64,000 nt of DNA from an uncultured Gammaproteobacteria bacterium (GCA_913064945.1 CAJYAN010000008.1:71440-135439); one strand, 5' to 3'. Positions 52,614 to 63,869 are shown, counted from the first letter of the stretch. A program made the numbers and translations. Notes: generated from the letters alone by a model not told the origin.

Positions 52614-54917
52614 TCACGGAAGTGGATGTTGCCAGAAACGTGCCTCTTGTTGTCGATAGCGTATCACGCCGGGGCTGTGTAGCTGCAAAAATCTGACTAA
52701 AAGACAGCCACTGTCAGCGGTTCTATACGTTGGTATACCCAGTTGCGCATAGCGTTGTACCACTTTTTGACTCGGGAAGTGGTAACGATTGCGATACCCC
52801 ACCGGAAACAGTGCCAGTCTGGGGGCAACGGCCTTAAGGAATTCCCGGCTGGATGAGGTCTTGCTGCCATGGTGAGGCACCACCAGCACGTCACTGTGCA
52901 AGGCTTGACCGGATGCCAGTAACTGCCGCTCCGCCTCTTTTTCAATATCACCGGTTAACAGCACGCTACCGTTAACGGTCTTGATACGCAGCACGCAACA
53001 GCGATTATTGCCGCGTCGCCGTTGCGGGACATACTCCGCCTGCGGGTGCAGGACGGTAAACTGCACGCCATCCCACTGCCAGCCCTGACCCTGTTCGCAG
53101 AAGGTCGCCCTGGCGGAGACCTTTGCCGGTACCGAGGACAGGATTCTATCGGCTGGAAACCGCTGCAATAACGACCTGGCACCACCGATGTGGTCATTAT
53201 CGCCGTGACTCACGATTAACATATCGAGTTTGGTTACCCCCGCATGGCGTAAATACGGCGCGACCACCGCCGCGCCCGTATCAAAACTGTCGCTGAATTT
53301 CGGCCCGGTATCATAGACCAGCGTATGCCGCTGCGTTTGTACCACCACGGCCAGCCCCTGCCCCACATCCAGCAGACTTAACCAGACATGACCTGAGGGC
53401 GGTCCTGGAACAACAGGAAAAAACAGCGGCAGGCAAAATATCATCCCCAGAAACCTGGCCGGTATACCTTTCGGACTTAGTAACAGCACCACACCCAGGA
53501 CCGCCATGACGATCGCAAGCGGTGAAGCCGCCATCGGTAACTGACTAAACGACCACGACGAGGCCAGTTCCAGCCCCCGCCACAACAACTGCATCAAATT
53601 GGCGGCCAGGTGTAGCAAGCTATCCGCCAGCGGCGCGTAAATAAAGATCATAACGCAGGCGAGTAGCGTCACTGGCACTATCAGAAAACTCACAACGGGG
53701 ATTGCCAGCAGGTTAACCAGCGGCGCGACCAGAGAGACCTGCTGAAACAGACCGATCGTCAGTGGCAATAATCCCAGAACAATGTACCACTGCAGACTCA
53801 AAAAGGATTGCCATGGCGCTGTCCGGCCCAGACGACCGCTCAGACTGTATAAAATGATCGCCACCGCTGCAAAGGACAACCAGAACCCGGCGGCGAGGGA
53901 GGACAGCGGATCCAGGATTAATACCAGCAAGAGCGACTGCGCCAATACCTGGGCAGGTGGAATAAAGCGTTGTCGCAAAATCGCCAGCATCGCCACAACG
54001 ACCATGATCAGGGCGCGCTGGGTCGGAATGGAGAATCCCGCCAGTGCGGCATAGGTCAGGGCAAAGACAATGGCGGTACAGGCGGCAAATTTTTGTGCCG
54101 GCAGGCGCAGCAAACAGACACGACTTCGACGCCACCACCACCACCCCAGCCAATAACCGAGACTGGCCAACAAACCAATATGTAAACCGGATATCGCCAT
54201 CAGGTGGGCCGTGCCGGTACGCCGTAATACCTCCCATTGGGAGGCATCAATACCGTTCCTGGCCCCCATGACCAGCGCGGCGAGTAAACCTGCCATTTTC
54301 GAGTCGGGTAAGAATTGATGAATCTTTTGCTGCAGGCGATACCGCAGGTGTTGCCAGACACCGATGCCCGTCGCGGCGGTAAGACGCCTGGGGACATGCT
54401 GTGTTCGCACGTAGCCGGTGGCGCGAATGTGACGGGAAAACAGGGCCGCTTCATAGTCGAAGCCACCAGGATTCATGAAACCGTGTGGCTGCTTCAGTCG
54501 CACCTGAAACTGCCAGCGCTCACCGATCTCCGGCATCACATTGCTACGATACCAACTAAGACGAATCAGCCCGGGTGATGGATAAGATCTAGCCTGAGAC
54601 TGCATTTGCTCAACGTCAACGACAAACGAAGTTACCAGACCTTTGTGTGTGGGAAAATTTTCCACTGTACCGATAACCTGCACATCCCGGCCCTGCAGCT
54701 CGACAGGCACGCCACGCAGCAGTAGCTGCTGCGACACCAGTAAACACCATAGAAAGCCGGCCAGTCCAGCCGCACACACCCGTAGCCAGTGGCAACGGTT
54801 AAGGAAAAGTACGCCGATGATCGGCAACAGCAGCCCGGCAAGATGAATGTCAGGCAAGGACCTGAACTGCAGCAGCGTTAATACGCCAATGAGAAATGCA
54901 AGTGCAATCGATATCAT
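52614..54917 (-). CDS. comEC: DNA internalisation channel ComEC/Rec2
   Basis: A 767-residue protein. The N-terminal DUF4131 helices are followed by the Competence channel domain (about 200-480, including ALVMGARNGIDASQW and HLMAISGLHIGLLASLGY). A C-terminal metallo-beta-lactamase domain (about 505-740) has VSHGDNDHIGGARSLL and VVPHHGSKTSSSREFL. It carries single-stranded DNA across the inner membrane in natural transformation. No other com genes are in the window. Confidence 0.93.
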   Translation of the reverse strand: MISIALAFLIGVLTLLQFRSLPDIHLAGLLLPIIGVLFLNRCHWLRVCAAGLAGFLWCLLVSQQLLLRGVPVELQGRDVQVIGTVENFPTHKGLVTSFVVDVEQMQSQARSYPSPGLIRLSWYRSNVMPEIGERWQFQVRLKQPHGFMNPGGFDYEAALFSRHIRATGYVRTQHVPRRLTAATGIGVWQHLRYRLQQKIHQFLPDSKMAGLLAALVMGARNGIDASQWEVLRRTGTAHLMAISGLHIGLLASLGYWLGWWWWRRSRVCLLRLPAQKFAACTAIVFALTYAALAGFSIPTQRALIMVVVAMLAILRQRFIPPAQVLAQSLLLVLILDPLSSLAAGFWLSFAAVAIILYSLSGRLGRTAPWQSFLSLQWYIVLGLLPLTIGLFQQVSLVAPLVNLLAIPVVSFLIVPVTLLACVMIFIYAPLADSLLHLAANLMQLLWRGLELASSWSFSQLPMAASPLAIVMAVLGVVLLLSPKGIPARFLGMIFCLPLFFPVVPGPPSGHVWLSLLDVGQGLAVVVQTQRHTLVYDTGPKFSDSFDTGAAVVAPYLRHAGVTKLDMLIVSHGDNDHIGGARSLLQRFPADRILSSVPAKVSARATFCEQGQGWQWDGVQFTVLHPQAEYVPQRRRGNNRCCVLRIKTVNGSVLLTGDIEKEAERQLLASGQALHSDVLVVPHHGSKTSSSREFLKAVAPRLALFPVGYRNRYHFPSQKVVQRYAQLGIPTYRTADSGCLLVRFLQLHSPGVIRYRQQEARFWQHPLP

Positions 54918-54999
54918 GCCGGTCTTCCCTGACTGATGGCAACGATGGTTTTTTAGGATAATATGCTGTTTTCGCTAACAGGCCAATCCCAGACTCGCT

Positions 55000-55533
55000 A
55001 TGCCCAAAAAATTTATCCAGCGCTTTATGCCGGACCATGACAAGATTCGCCAGCACCCCCAACTCAACAAATTGTTTGGCACCCTGCTGCATGATCCGAA
55101 TCTGTTACACCTGAATCGACGCTCGATTTCCGGTGCCTTTTTCATTGGCATCTTCTGGGCCTTCATGCCCATCCCCTTTCAGATGATCCCGGCCGCGGCC
55201 CTGGCAATCTATTTTCGGACCAACCTGCCTATTTCCATCGGTCTGGTCTGGATCACAAATCCCATTACTATCCCGCCGATGTTTTATTTTTGTTACAAAG
55301 TCGGTACCTGGGTACTCTCGACACCACTGAAGCCCGTCGATTTCGTTATGGACTGGCATTGGTTTGGCACCGAGCTGGCCATCATCTGGCAACCCTTCCT
55401 GCTGGGCTGCCTGATCGTGGCCATCGTCGCGTCGATTATTGGAGGATTTAGCATACGCCTGATATGGCGCTGGCATGTTGTGAATCAGTGGGCAGAGCGG
55501 AAAAGACGCCGTAGCAGTGAAAAACACTCTTAA
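55000..55533 (+). CDS. DUF2062 membrane protein
   Basis: A 177-residue protein with three membrane segments and the DUF2062 pattern (SISGAFFIGIFWAFMPIPFQM, WITNPITIPPMFYFCY). The family is conserved beside lolD and comEC in gammaproteobacteria without a known role. It runs opposite to its neighbours, in a small gap between divergent and convergent units. Confidence 0.88.
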   Translation: MPKKFIQRFMPDHDKIRQHPQLNKLFGTLLHDPNLLHLNRRSISGAFFIGIFWAFMPIPFQMIPAAALAIYFRTNLPISIGLVWITNPITIPPMFYFCYKVGTWVLSTPLKPVDFVMDWHWFGTELAIIWQPFLLGCLIVAIVASIIGGFSIRLIWRWHVVNQWAERKRRRSSEKHS

Positions 55534-55579
55534 GAAATCACATTAAACCGGCATTAAGAGTTAGCTATATCGTATTGTT

Positions 55580-56260
55580 TTATATTACAATTTTACCATC
55601 TTCCAGATGATAGGCGCGATCCAGCCGGGCCGCAAACTCCGTATCATGGGTCACCACCACAAAACTGGTCTGAAGCTCGCGATTAAGCTCCAGCATCAGG
55701 CCATAGACCTGATCCGCCGTCTTCCGGTCCAGATTTCCCGTAGGTTCATCCGCCAGCACACAGGCTGGATCATTCACCAGGGCCCGTGCTACCGCTGCGC
55801 GCTGACGCTCGCCCCCTGAGAGTTCATTGGGTTTGTGGTCGAGGCGGTGCTCCAGACCTACCTTGCCGAGGATGCTCTCGGCTCGGGCGCTTGCCTCCGC
55901 CGCGGCAAGTCCACGGATCAATAAAGGCATACAGACATTTTCCAGCGCGGTGAATTCCGGCAACAGGTGATGAAACTGGTAGACAAAACCGAGCGCAGCA
56001 TTGCGTAGCTCGCCGCGGCGTACCTCATCCAGTGTCGAAAAATTATGGCCCTGCAGGATAACCTCGCCAGTGCTCGGCTCATCCAGTCCCCCCAACAGGT
56101 GCAACAGGGTACTCTTACCACTGCCGGAGGCGCCGACAATGGCGATCTGATCACCGGCGCACACTTCCAGACTGATATCCTGCAGCACGGGTACGGCCTG
56201 TGGCCCTTCTTTGTAGACCTTACTCAGGTGATGGCAGGACAGCACAAGTGTCTTACTCAT
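55580..56260 (-). CDS. lolD: lipoprotein-releasing ABC ATPase LolD
   Basis: A 226-residue ATPase: Walker [19 protein letters not shown], signature [15 protein letters not shown], Walker [12 protein letters not shown]. It powers release of outer membrane lipoproteins from the inner membrane. It overlaps the LolC/E gene by 8 bp. Confidence 0.94.
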   Translation of the reverse strand: MSKTLVLSCHHLSKVYKEGPQAVPVLQDISLEVCAGDQIAIVGASGSGKSTLLHLLGGLDEPSTGEVILQGHNFSTLDEVRRGELRNAALGFVYQFHHLLPEFTALENVCMPLLIRGLAAAEASARAESILGKVGLEHRLDHKPNELSGGERQRAAVARALVNDPACVLADEPTGNLDRKTADQVYGLMLELNRELQTSFVVVTHDTEFAARLDRAYHLEDGKIVI

Positions 56261-57500
56261 AACGTAGTGCCTCCGCCGGCTGGGTCTTGGAGGCTCGGCG
56301 CGCGGGATAAATGGTCGCCAGCAGGCTGATTGCCAGCGTTACCAGGCAAATGCCCCATACGTCCCGCCAGTGCAGGTCCGATGGCAGGTCACTAATGTAA
56401 TACACCGAGGGGTCGATGACCTTAAAGCCAAACGTCATCTCAAAGACGTGGACCACATGGGCCAGATTCAGGGCCACGACCACACCGACAATGCCACCGA
56501 GCAGTGTCCCAATCACACCAATCACACTGCCCTGCACCATAAAAATCCGCATAATGGTCGCGGGACTGGCACCCAGGGTCCGCAGTATGGCGATGTCACT
56601 TTCCTTATCCGTCACCATCATGATCAGGGTCGAGACAATATTAAAGGCGGCTACGGCCACAATCAGCAGCAGTAATAAAAAGATCATACGCTTTTCAATC
56701 TTGACCGCATGAAACCAGTTGGCATGATAACTGCTCCAGTCGCGTATCCAATATTCTTTCAAAGGTCCGAGACGCAACTGCTGCGCAATCTGTGGGGCGG
56801 CAAACAGGTCATCGACCTTGAGTTGCACCCCGGAGATCATATCCGGCATGCGAAACAGTTTTTGGGCGTCGTGCAGATTGATCAGTGCCATGGCACTATC
56901 GTATTGGTACATACCGATATGAAAAATGCCGGAGACAGTAAAGCGTTTCAGGCGTGGCAACACTCCAGCCGGCGTGACGTTGACACTGGGTGTCACCATG
57001 GTCAGCTTGTCACCGACGTTGACACCCAGAATATTCGCCAGGTCATAGCCAAGGACAATATTGAACTTGCCGCCTGCCAGATCCGACAGTTTGCCCGCAT
57101 CCATGTGTTTGCCGACTTTGGAGACGGTGACCTCCTGCTTGGGCAGGACTCCCCGAATGACAACACCATTGACGTTGTTGCCGTGGATCAGCATGCCCTC
57201 AGCCTGAATATAGGATGCCGCCGCCAGGACGTGCCGGTTTTTCATGGCCAGTTTGAGGATTTCCGGTGATTCCTTGATACGACCATCGTAATTAGTCACA
57301 TTGAGGTGTGCGATCATATCCAGAATGCGGGTACGCATCTCTTTTTCAAAGCCATTCATTACCGACAGGACGATAATCATGGCCGCAACACCAAGCGTAA
57401 TTCCCAGCATGGAGGTCAGGGAAATAAAAGAGATAAAGTGGTTACGTCGCTTGGCGCGCGTATAACGTAATCCAATATAGAGTGACAGGGGTTTAAACAT
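56253..57500 (-). CDS. lolC: lipoprotein-releasing permease LolC/LolE family
   Basis: About 415 residues from ATG 57498-57500 (an ATG three codons upstream is possible). Four membrane segments: one near residue 25-50, then three near 270-400, with a large periplasmic part between. Features: [43 protein letters not shown] start region, [22 protein letters not shown]. Only one LolC/E-type gene sits by lolD, so it may work as a LolF-style homodimer. Confidence 0.9.
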   Translation of the reverse strand: MFKPLSLYIGLRYTRAKRRNHFISFISLTSMLGITLGVAAMIIVLSVMNGFEKEMRTRILDMIAHLNVTNYDGRIKESPEILKLAMKNRHVLAAASYIQAEGMLIHGNNVNGVVIRGVLPKQEVTVSKVGKHMDAGKLSDLAGGKFNIVLGYDLANILGVNVGDKLTMVTPSVNVTPAGVLPRLKRFTVSGIFHIGMYQYDSAMALINLHDAQKLFRMPDMISGVQLKVDDLFAAPQIAQQLRLGPLKEYWIRDWSSYHANWFHAVKIEKRMIFLLLLLIVAVAAFNIVSTLIMMVTDKESDIAILRTLGASPATIMRIFMVQGSVIGVIGTLLGGIVGVVVALNLAHVVHVFEMTFGFKVIDPSVYYISDLPSDLHWRDVWGICLVTLAISLLATIYPARRASKTQPAEALRYE

Positions 57501-57568
57501 GGGCGGCATTACAGCATAGTGACAAAATAAATTATACCCTTTCCTGCGGACGAAATAACCTTACGTTA

Positions 57569-58276
57569 TCAGATCACCACCGGCAAAGCCTGTACAAGTC
57601 GAATCTCCTCAGGGCTGACGCTGGCTCGATAGGCGATGGCCTCGACGCCCTCCGCAATCGCCTGACGCAGTGTGCTGCCATAATCGGCATCGACCTCATC
57701 TGCCGGTCGTATCGCCTGCACATCCCCGCGTTGCACACAAAAAAAGATAACCGCCCGATGCCCCTGACGGACCATCGCCATTAATTCACGTAAGTGCTTC
57801 ACACCGCGTTTACTAATGGCATCCGGAAAAAAGGCCACACCCGCATCATCTTTTGCCGTCACATTTTTGATTTCCACGTAACAATCTGCACGCAACGTCT
57901 GTTGCAACAGCAAATCGATGCGACTGTTTTCAAGGCCATACCTCACTTCCTGACAGATCGTTGCATAACCCTGTAATTCAGTAATCGTACCATTGACAAT
58001 CGCCTCACGGACCAGTTGATTGACCAGGCCCGTATGCACACCGATCAAGGTGCCCGACGTAGCCTCCGTAACCTCCCAGCTATACTGATACTTTCGCGTC
58101 GGATTTTGGGTATCACGCAACCAGACACGACTGCCGGGTTCGGCACACCCTGTCATCGCGCCGGTATTCGGTGTATGTACCGTGACCTGTTCACCTGAGA
58201 TCAGTATTACGTCCGCCAGAAAACGTTTATAGCGTTTTATCAGCGTCGCAGGGAACAGTGGCGGTGTAATTTGCAT
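57569..58276 (-). CDS. sfsA: DNA/RNA nuclease SfsA
   Basis: A 235-residue SfsA: LIKRYKRFLADVILISGEQ, HTPNTGAMTGCAEPGSRVWL, the nuclease-like CYVEIKNVTAKDDAGVAFFPD. The family was named for sugar fermentation stimulation and has a PD-(D/E)XK-like core. It is monocistronic, downstream of the LolC gene start. Confidence 0.92.
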   Translation of the reverse strand: MQITPPLFPATLIKRYKRFLADVILISGEQVTVHTPNTGAMTGCAEPGSRVWLRDTQNPTRKYQYSWEVTEATSGTLIGVHTGLVNQLVREAIVNGTITELQGYATICQEVRYGLENSRIDLLLQQTLRADCYVEIKNVTAKDDAGVAFFPDAISKRGVKHLRELMAMVRQGHRAVIFFCVQRGDVQAIRPADEVDADYGSTLRQAIAEGVEAIAYRASVSPEEIRLVQALPVVI

Positions 58277-58443
58277 ACCGGCATGTTAACGCAATAATCG
58301 AATAACGACTTTGTTCTAGACAGGTCGACTGCGATTAAGTTGCAGAAATGAATATCCCGCCGAGAGGAGCTGCTTAGGAGAAACTATCCGGCTCTCCACG
58401 CTTACCTCAGGTGAGCGTCCTGAAACGTGTGATCTCCATCGAC

Positions 58444-60660
58444 TCAGGCCTGACTGGTACGCCTGGCTTCCATTACGTTATTAATCTGCCCAATGCGATT
58501 GAGAATTCGGCTTAACTGGCCAACATCCTGCACTTCCAGATTAATGTGCATCTTGGCCGTATTATCATTTTTGTTTGACAGGGTGTTCACCGCCGTTACA
58601 TTGACCCCCTCATTGGTCAGTACGGTGATAATATCGTTTAACAGACCATGACGGTCGATGGCCTCAACCGTGACAACCACCGGATAGGTCTGCAGGGTAT
58701 CACCACTCCATTCCACATTGATCAGGCGCTTGCGTTTCTGGTCATCCATTTTCAGAACATTACGACAATCACGCCGGTGAATGGTGACACCACGCCCCAG
58801 GGTAATAAATCCCACAATCGGGTCACCGGGGGCGGGCGAACAACAGCGCGCCATATTGGTTAACAGATTACCCACGCCCTGAACTTTGACTTCACCCGGT
58901 TCTTCTTTGCGCTTGCGGGACTTTGGCAGCACAAAGACCTGTTCCTCCGGCTCCAGTTGCATCAGGTCCTGGGCTGCACCTGCCGCCTGCAGTGGTGTCA
59001 GGTCACCGCGACCGAGGGCAGCATACATATCCTCGGAGTGTTTCAGGCCGAGTTTGTCGGCAATTTGTTTATGCCCGACATTATGCATTCCGAGGCGGTG
59101 CAGTTCTTTTTCCAGAACCGTGCGACCACTACTGACATTCTCGTCATGATGCTGCAACTTAAACCAGGAGCGGGCCTTGGAACGCGCCCGTGACGTTTTG
59201 AGATAACCCAATTGCGGGTTTAACCAGTCACGGCTCGGGTGTCCCTGCTTGGTCGTCAGGACCTCAACCTGCTCACCACTTTTCAATTCGTAGGTTAACG
59301 GCACAATACGGCCATCGACGCGGGCACCGCGACAGCGGTTACCGATCTCGGTGTGAATGTAATAGGCAAAATCCAGTGGTGTCGCCCCCTGCGGCAGGTC
59401 CATGACATCGCCCTGTGGCGTCAGGACGTAGGCGCGGTCCTGGAAGACTTCGGATTTGAAACGATCGATAAAGTCACCGGCATCATCGGCCTCGTCACGC
59501 CACTCCAGCAGTTGGCGCAACCAGGCAATTTTTTGTTCAAAGGCCGCGTCACTGCGATTGGTCTTGCCTTCCTTGTAACGCCAGTGCGCGGCCACTCCCA
59601 GTTCGGCATGCTGGTGCATATCGCCCGTGCGGATCTGGACTTCCAGGCTTTTACCTTCCGGACCGATGACGGCCGTGTGGATGGACTGGTAGTTATTCTC
59701 CTTGGGTGTGGCAATGTAGTCATCAAACTCACGTGGAATATGCCGCCACAGGGTATGCACCACCCCTAACGTGGCATAACAGTCATGTACGTGACTGACC
59801 AAAACACGTACAGCCCGCACATCATAGAGCTGGTTAAAGTCGAGCCCCTTACGCTGCATTTTTTTCCAGATACTGAAAATATGCTTTGGTCGCCCCGTGA
59901 CCTCGGCCTTGATACCGACGTGATCCAGTTCCCGCTGCAGAATGGTAATGACCCGCTGAATAAACGTCTCGCGGTCTATACGCCGCTCATCGAGAAACTG
60001 GGCAATCTGTTTGTAGCGCTCCGGGGACATATAGCGAAACGACAGGTCTTCCAGCTCCCACTTGATTTGCCAGATCCCCAGGCGATTGGCCAGGGGGGCG
60101 TAGATGTCCATGGTCTCTTTGGCAATGCGGCGCTGCTTGTGTTCAGGCAAATGTTTGAGGGTCCGCATATTATGCAAACGATCGGCCAGTTTAATAAGCA
60201 CCACGCGCACATCTTCGGCCATGGCCAGTAACATCTTGCGTAGACTCTCGGCGTGCAGGTGTTCTTTGTGCGCCGGGGTACGACTGGCCTGGGCATCGAT
60301 CAGCGCCATTTTGGTCACCCCATCAACCAGACGGGCGACGCCCACCCCAAAATCGGTTTCCAGCGTCACCAGGTCGATCTCGGTGTCCTCTACGACATCG
60401 TGCAGGATCGCGGCGGCAATGGCTTCGGCATCCAGCTGCATATCCAGCAGGATATCCGCCACGGCCAGTAAATGATTGATGTAGGGTTCACCCGAGGCGC
60501 GTTGCTGTTGTAAATGGGCCTTTTGTGCCAGGGCGAAGGCCCGCTGAATCAGGTCAATCTGCTCGGCATTATCCTGAAAGCCGCGCGCCATCAGCCAGTC
60601 GCGAACCGCCGCCGGCTCATCGAGGTGTTGCTGGGTAATATCAGGATTGACGTAAACCAT
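58444..60660 (-). CDS. relA: (p)ppGpp synthetase/hydrolase, RelA/SpoT family
   Basis: A 738-residue RSH protein: HD domain (about 25-180), synthetase (about 235-345), TGS (~395-455), helical part and C-terminal ACT (~660-735). The synthetase has EFDDYIATPKENNYQSIH, the RelA-type acidic signature, so it resembles RelA. The HD site, lost in E. coli RelA, looks intact: YINHLLAVA, ILHDVVEDTE and LADRLHNMRTL. It may therefore both make and break (p)ppGpp. It stands alone. Confidence 0.93.
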   Translation of the reverse strand: MVYVNPDITQQHLDEPAAVRDWLMARGFQDNAEQIDLIQRAFALAQKAHLQQQRASGEPYINHLLAVADILLDMQLDAEAIAAAILHDVVEDTEIDLVTLETDFGVGVARLVDGVTKMALIDAQASRTPAHKEHLHAESLRKMLLAMAEDVRVVLIKLADRLHNMRTLKHLPEHKQRRIAKETMDIYAPLANRLGIWQIKWELEDLSFRYMSPERYKQIAQFLDERRIDRETFIQRVITILQRELDHVGIKAEVTGRPKHIFSIWKKMQRKGLDFNQLYDVRAVRVLVSHVHDCYATLGVVHTLWRHIPREFDDYIATPKENNYQSIHTAVIGPEGKSLEVQIRTGDMHQHAELGVAAHWRYKEGKTNRSDAAFEQKIAWLRQLLEWRDEADDAGDFIDRFKSEVFQDRAYVLTPQGDVMDLPQGATPLDFAYYIHTEIGNRCRGARVDGRIVPLTYELKSGEQVEVLTTKQGHPSRDWLNPQLGYLKTSRARSKARSWFKLQHHDENVSSGRTVLEKELHRLGMHNVGHKQIADKLGLKHSEDMYAALGRGDLTPLQAAGAAQDLMQLEPEEQVFVLPKSRKRKEEPGEVKVQGVGNLLTNMARCCSPAPGDPIVGFITLGRGVTIHRRDCRNVLKMDDQKRKRLINVEWSGDTLQTYPVVVTVEAIDRHGLLNDIITVLTNEGVNVTAVNTLSNKNDNTAKMHINLEVQDVGQLSRILNRIGQINNVMEARRTSQA

Positions 60661-60788
60661 TCTGTCTCATCCGCAAGTCTTGGTCCGGGGACTAACCGGT
60701 TTAAAAGTGAGTCTTAAGTTTTGCTGATAACTCATTGATGTAGTATAGTTTATGGGGCCTGATGCCCAATCAGTCAAGGAGATTTCAG

Positions 60789-61091
60789 ATGTTGCGTTCC
60801 ATTTTTTTATCCAGTTTGGTGTCCCTGCTATTCATCGCAGCACCTGCATTGCGCGCCGAAGTCGTCCAAATGCCTGCACCAATGGAGGAAAAACCTGCTT
60901 TTTCAATCAAACTCCCCGGCCGTGGCATGAGTATGAAGGCCGTGGAAGCCAATTTTGGTAAACCCGAGAAGATTATTCCCGCCGTCGGTCAGCCACCAAT
61001 TACGCGCTGGGTCTATGCAGACTATATTGTCTACTTTGAGTCGCAATATGTTATCGATGCCGTCATAACAACCAACCCTGCCCATCCCTAA
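60789..61091 (+). CDS. small exported hypothetical protein
   Basis: About 100 residues from ATG 60789, with AAGGAG ahead of it. A signal peptide (LRSIFLSSLVSLLFIAAPALRA) precedes a short domain: GRGMSMKAVEANFGKPEKI, PPITRWVYADYIVYFES. The VEANFGKP-x-W form resembles SmpA/BamE-like small envelope domains in outline. No firm family. Followed by agmatine deiminase. Confidence 0.78.
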   Translation: MLRSIFLSSLVSLLFIAAPALRAEVVQMPAPMEEKPAFSIKLPGRGMSMKAVEANFGKPEKIIPAVGQPPITRWVYADYIVYFESQYVIDAVITTNPAHP

Positions 61092-61142
61092 CGCGGTGAT
61101 GTGATCACCGTTTAATCGCCGCCAGAGCGGCCATTCAACATC

Positions 61143-62204
61143 ATGAGCATCCGATTTCCAAATGAAGGTGATTTACGCTGTGCAGTACTCCTGGCCTGGC
61201 CGCACCAGGATACCGACTGGCAACCCTGGCTACACCAAATCGATATCGGTTACCGTGACTTTGTCACCCACCTGAGTCGGCATGCCGATGTCTTGCTACT
61301 ATGCCGTGATGGTGAGCACCAGCAACATATTCAGCAGCTGCTTGCCGCCAGTGAGGTGGATCAAAGCGTCATCCGTTTTATCCCGGCAACCTATAATGAT
61401 ACCTGGATCCGCGACTACGGCCCTATCAGCATCATGCAGGCGGATAAGATACAACTCCTCAATTTTACCTTCAATGCCTGGGGCGGGAAATACCCGGCAA
61501 GCAGTGACAACGCCGTTAATCACTTTTTACAGCAACAGCAGATATTGAATGCGGCGTTAAACGATCAGGACACCATCCTCGAAGGCGGTAGTATTGATAC
61601 CGATGGTCAGGCCAGTCTCATCACGACCTCGGCCTGCCTGTTGAGCGATACACGCAATGCCCATATGCAAAAGCCAGATTGGGAAAAACTGTTCTCTCGC
61701 CAATTGGGTATTCAACAAACTCTATGGCTGGATCACGGTGGTCTCATTGGTGACGATACCGATAGTCACGTGGATATGCTGGCACGCTTCTGTAATGACA
61801 GGACCATTGCCTATACCAGTTGCGATGATGCGACCGATATACATTATCCGCCGCTACAACAAATGAAACAGCAACTGGAATCATTTACCACCCTGGACGG
61901 TAAACCGTATCGTCTGGTCGCCCTGCCAATGCCAAAGGCCATTATCGATGCCGGCGAAAGACTACCGGCCAGTTATGCGAATTTTTTGATCCTCAACAAT
62001 GCGGTATTTGTCCCCAGCTACGATGACCCGATGGATGACATCGCTCTTGCCCGCCTGTCGGAGTGTTTTCCTCAACATAAGGTCATTGCGGTAAAAGCCC
62101 GCGCACTGATTCAACAGTATGGCAGCCTGCACTGTGCCACGATGCAAATCCCACTGGCCGCATTACAGTCAACAAAAAATATGACCGCAGACCACTCTAC
62201 TTAA
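61143..62204 (+). CDS. aguA: agmatine deiminase / peptidyl-arginine deiminase family
   Basis: A 353-residue enzyme: VLLAWPHQDTDWQPWL, TWIRDYGPISIM, LLNFTFNAWGGKYPAS, ILEGGSIDTDGQ, WLDHGGLIGDDTDSHVDMLARF, and the active Cys in LHCATMQIP. It converts agmatine to N-carbamoylputrescine for putrescine synthesis. The usual partner amidohydrolase aguB is not in the window. Confidence 0.9.
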   Translation: MSIRFPNEGDLRCAVLLAWPHQDTDWQPWLHQIDIGYRDFVTHLSRHADVLLLCRDGEHQQHIQQLLAASEVDQSVIRFIPATYNDTWIRDYGPISIMQADKIQLLNFTFNAWGGKYPASSDNAVNHFLQQQQILNAALNDQDTILEGGSIDTDGQASLITTSACLLSDTRNAHMQKPDWEKLFSRQLGIQQTLWLDHGGLIGDDTDSHVDMLARFCNDRTIAYTSCDDATDIHYPPLQQMKQQLESFTTLDGKPYRLVALPMPKAIIDAGERLPASYANFLILNNAVFVPSYDDPMDDIALARLSECFPQHKVIAVKARALIQQYGSLHCATMQIPLAALQSTKNMTADHST

Positions 62205-62403
62205 TGGTCGCCGTTCACGAAAATACGAAACAATAACGGCATGTTGCACTGAGGCGGAGATAATTGATTATGCAGTACCGTAATCTCTGGCAATGGCGCT
62301 GTGGATTACCCTGCCACTCACATCGAGCAGGCCAGCGTTGTCGCTGTCACGGCTTACACACCAACCCTATAACGCTAACTCCCGATTTGATGTCAGGCCA
62401 TTT

Positions 62404-63807
62404 TCATTTTGTCACCGTGGGATTGTGCCAGCCACCATTTGCGGCGATGAGTGCATCCGCCTGTTCAGGTCCCCAACTTCCAGGCGCGTAACGATGCACC
62501 GGAGCATGCTGGACAAGAACCGGGTCAACCACGATCCAGGCCGCCTCAAGCGCATCCTCACGCGTAAACAAAGCCCCGTGACCGGCGAGTGCATCACTCA
62601 ATAGACGTGAGTACGGCGCCTCCTCTCCCGGTTGTTCTTCCAGCAGATAGAGTTCACGCTGATCGCCGATAAATTCCTTGCCTGCACGTTTAACCCGGGC
62701 AGCAAGCGCCACAGCGGTGTCCGGCGAGATCCGAAAGCGTATATAGTTTGCCCTTCCCTGTGCCGGTATCGAGTCATCGAATAATTTTTGTGGTGGTGGT
62801 TTTAGCTCCACCAATACCTCGGCTGCACTCACCGGCAGACATTTACCGGAACGTAAATACCAGGGCACACCCTGCCAACGCCACGAATCGATAAACAGGC
62901 GCAGCGCGCAAAAGGTCTCAACATCGGAGTTCTTAGCTACTCCCGGTTCATCACGGTAGCCGTCATATTGCCCGCGCACGATGTCGTCAGGCTGCAGAGG
63001 ACGCATGGCCTGAAATACTTTGGCCTTCTCACTGTGTACGGCACCATAGCCCTGATAGGCGGGCGGTTCCATGGCCAGCAAGGCAACAATTTGAAACAGG
63101 TGATTCTGAATCACATCACGCAGACAACCGGCACTCTCATAAAATGCGCCGCGGCCTTTAACATCAAAATCCTCGGCCAACGTGATCTGCACACTGGCAA
63201 TATGGTCACGATTCCAGATCGGTTCGAGAAAAGAATTGGCAAAGCGAAAATAAAGAATATTCATAATCGCTTCTTTACCAAGGTAGTGGTCAATACGAAA
63301 AATAGAATCTTCCGCAAACACGGACAGCGCGATATGATTAAGTTCACGCGCCGAGGCCAGATCATGTCCGAATGGCTTTTCAACAATCACCCGGGCCTTA
63401 TCCGCCAGACCCGCGGCACCCAGGCCCTTAATGACCGTCGCAAACAGTGAGGGAGGAATCGCAAGATAATGCGCTGGACGTAAGGCAGTACCCAGGGCCT
63501 GTTTGAGTGCCGTAAACGTCGCGGGGTCATTGTAGTCGCCATGGACATACTGGAGCAGTGAAAGAAAATGCGCCAACGCTTCACGATCCTCAGGTGCGCC
63601 GTCTCGTTTGATACTGTCGGCTGCCCGTTCACGCAGTTGCGCCAGACTCCAGCTCGATGCCGCCACACCTAACACCGGCACATTCAGTACCCCGCGTTTC
63701 GCCATCGCGTAAAGGGCGGGGAAAATCATTTTATACGCAAGGTCGCCGGTCGCACCGAAGACCACTAATGCATCTGCCGAAGTATTTCGGCTGTTATCAG
63801 GTTCCAT
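62404..63807 (-). CDS. zwf: glucose-6-phosphate 1-dehydrogenase
   Basis: About 467 residues from ATG 63805-63807, with AAGGA 9 bases upstream; a frame extension of 12 residues is not likely. NADP-binding [21 protein letters not shown], the substrate site [20 protein letters not shown] and [15 protein letters not shown] identify the enzyme. It opens the pentose phosphate/Entner-Doudoroff route. Genes of that pathway are not in the window; a possible upstream gene ends at 63870. Confidence 0.94.
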   Translation of the reverse strand: MEPDNSRNTSADALVVFGATGDLAYKMIFPALYAMAKRGVLNVPVLGVAASSWSLAQLRERAADSIKRDGAPEDREALAHFLSLLQYVHGDYNDPATFTALKQALGTALRPAHYLAIPPSLFATVIKGLGAAGLADKARVIVEKPFGHDLASARELNHIALSVFAEDSIFRIDHYLGKEAIMNILYFRFANSFLEPIWNRDHIASVQITLAEDFDVKGRGAFYESAGCLRDVIQNHLFQIVALLAMEPPAYQGYGAVHSEKAKVFQAMRPLQPDDIVRGQYDGYRDEPGVAKNSDVETFCALRLFIDSWRWQGVPWYLRSGKCLPVSAAEVLVELKPPPQKLFDDSIPAQGRANYIRFRISPDTAVALAARVKRAGKEFIGDQRELYLLEEQPGEEAPYSRLLSDALAGHGALFTREDALEAAWIVVDPVLVQHAPVHRYAPGSWGPEQADALIAANGGWHNPTVTK

Positions 63808-63869
63808 CGAGATTTTTCCTTTTGTTTTCTTTAAGCCCGTCATCCATACCTGGCAATTTCACGACTAAA

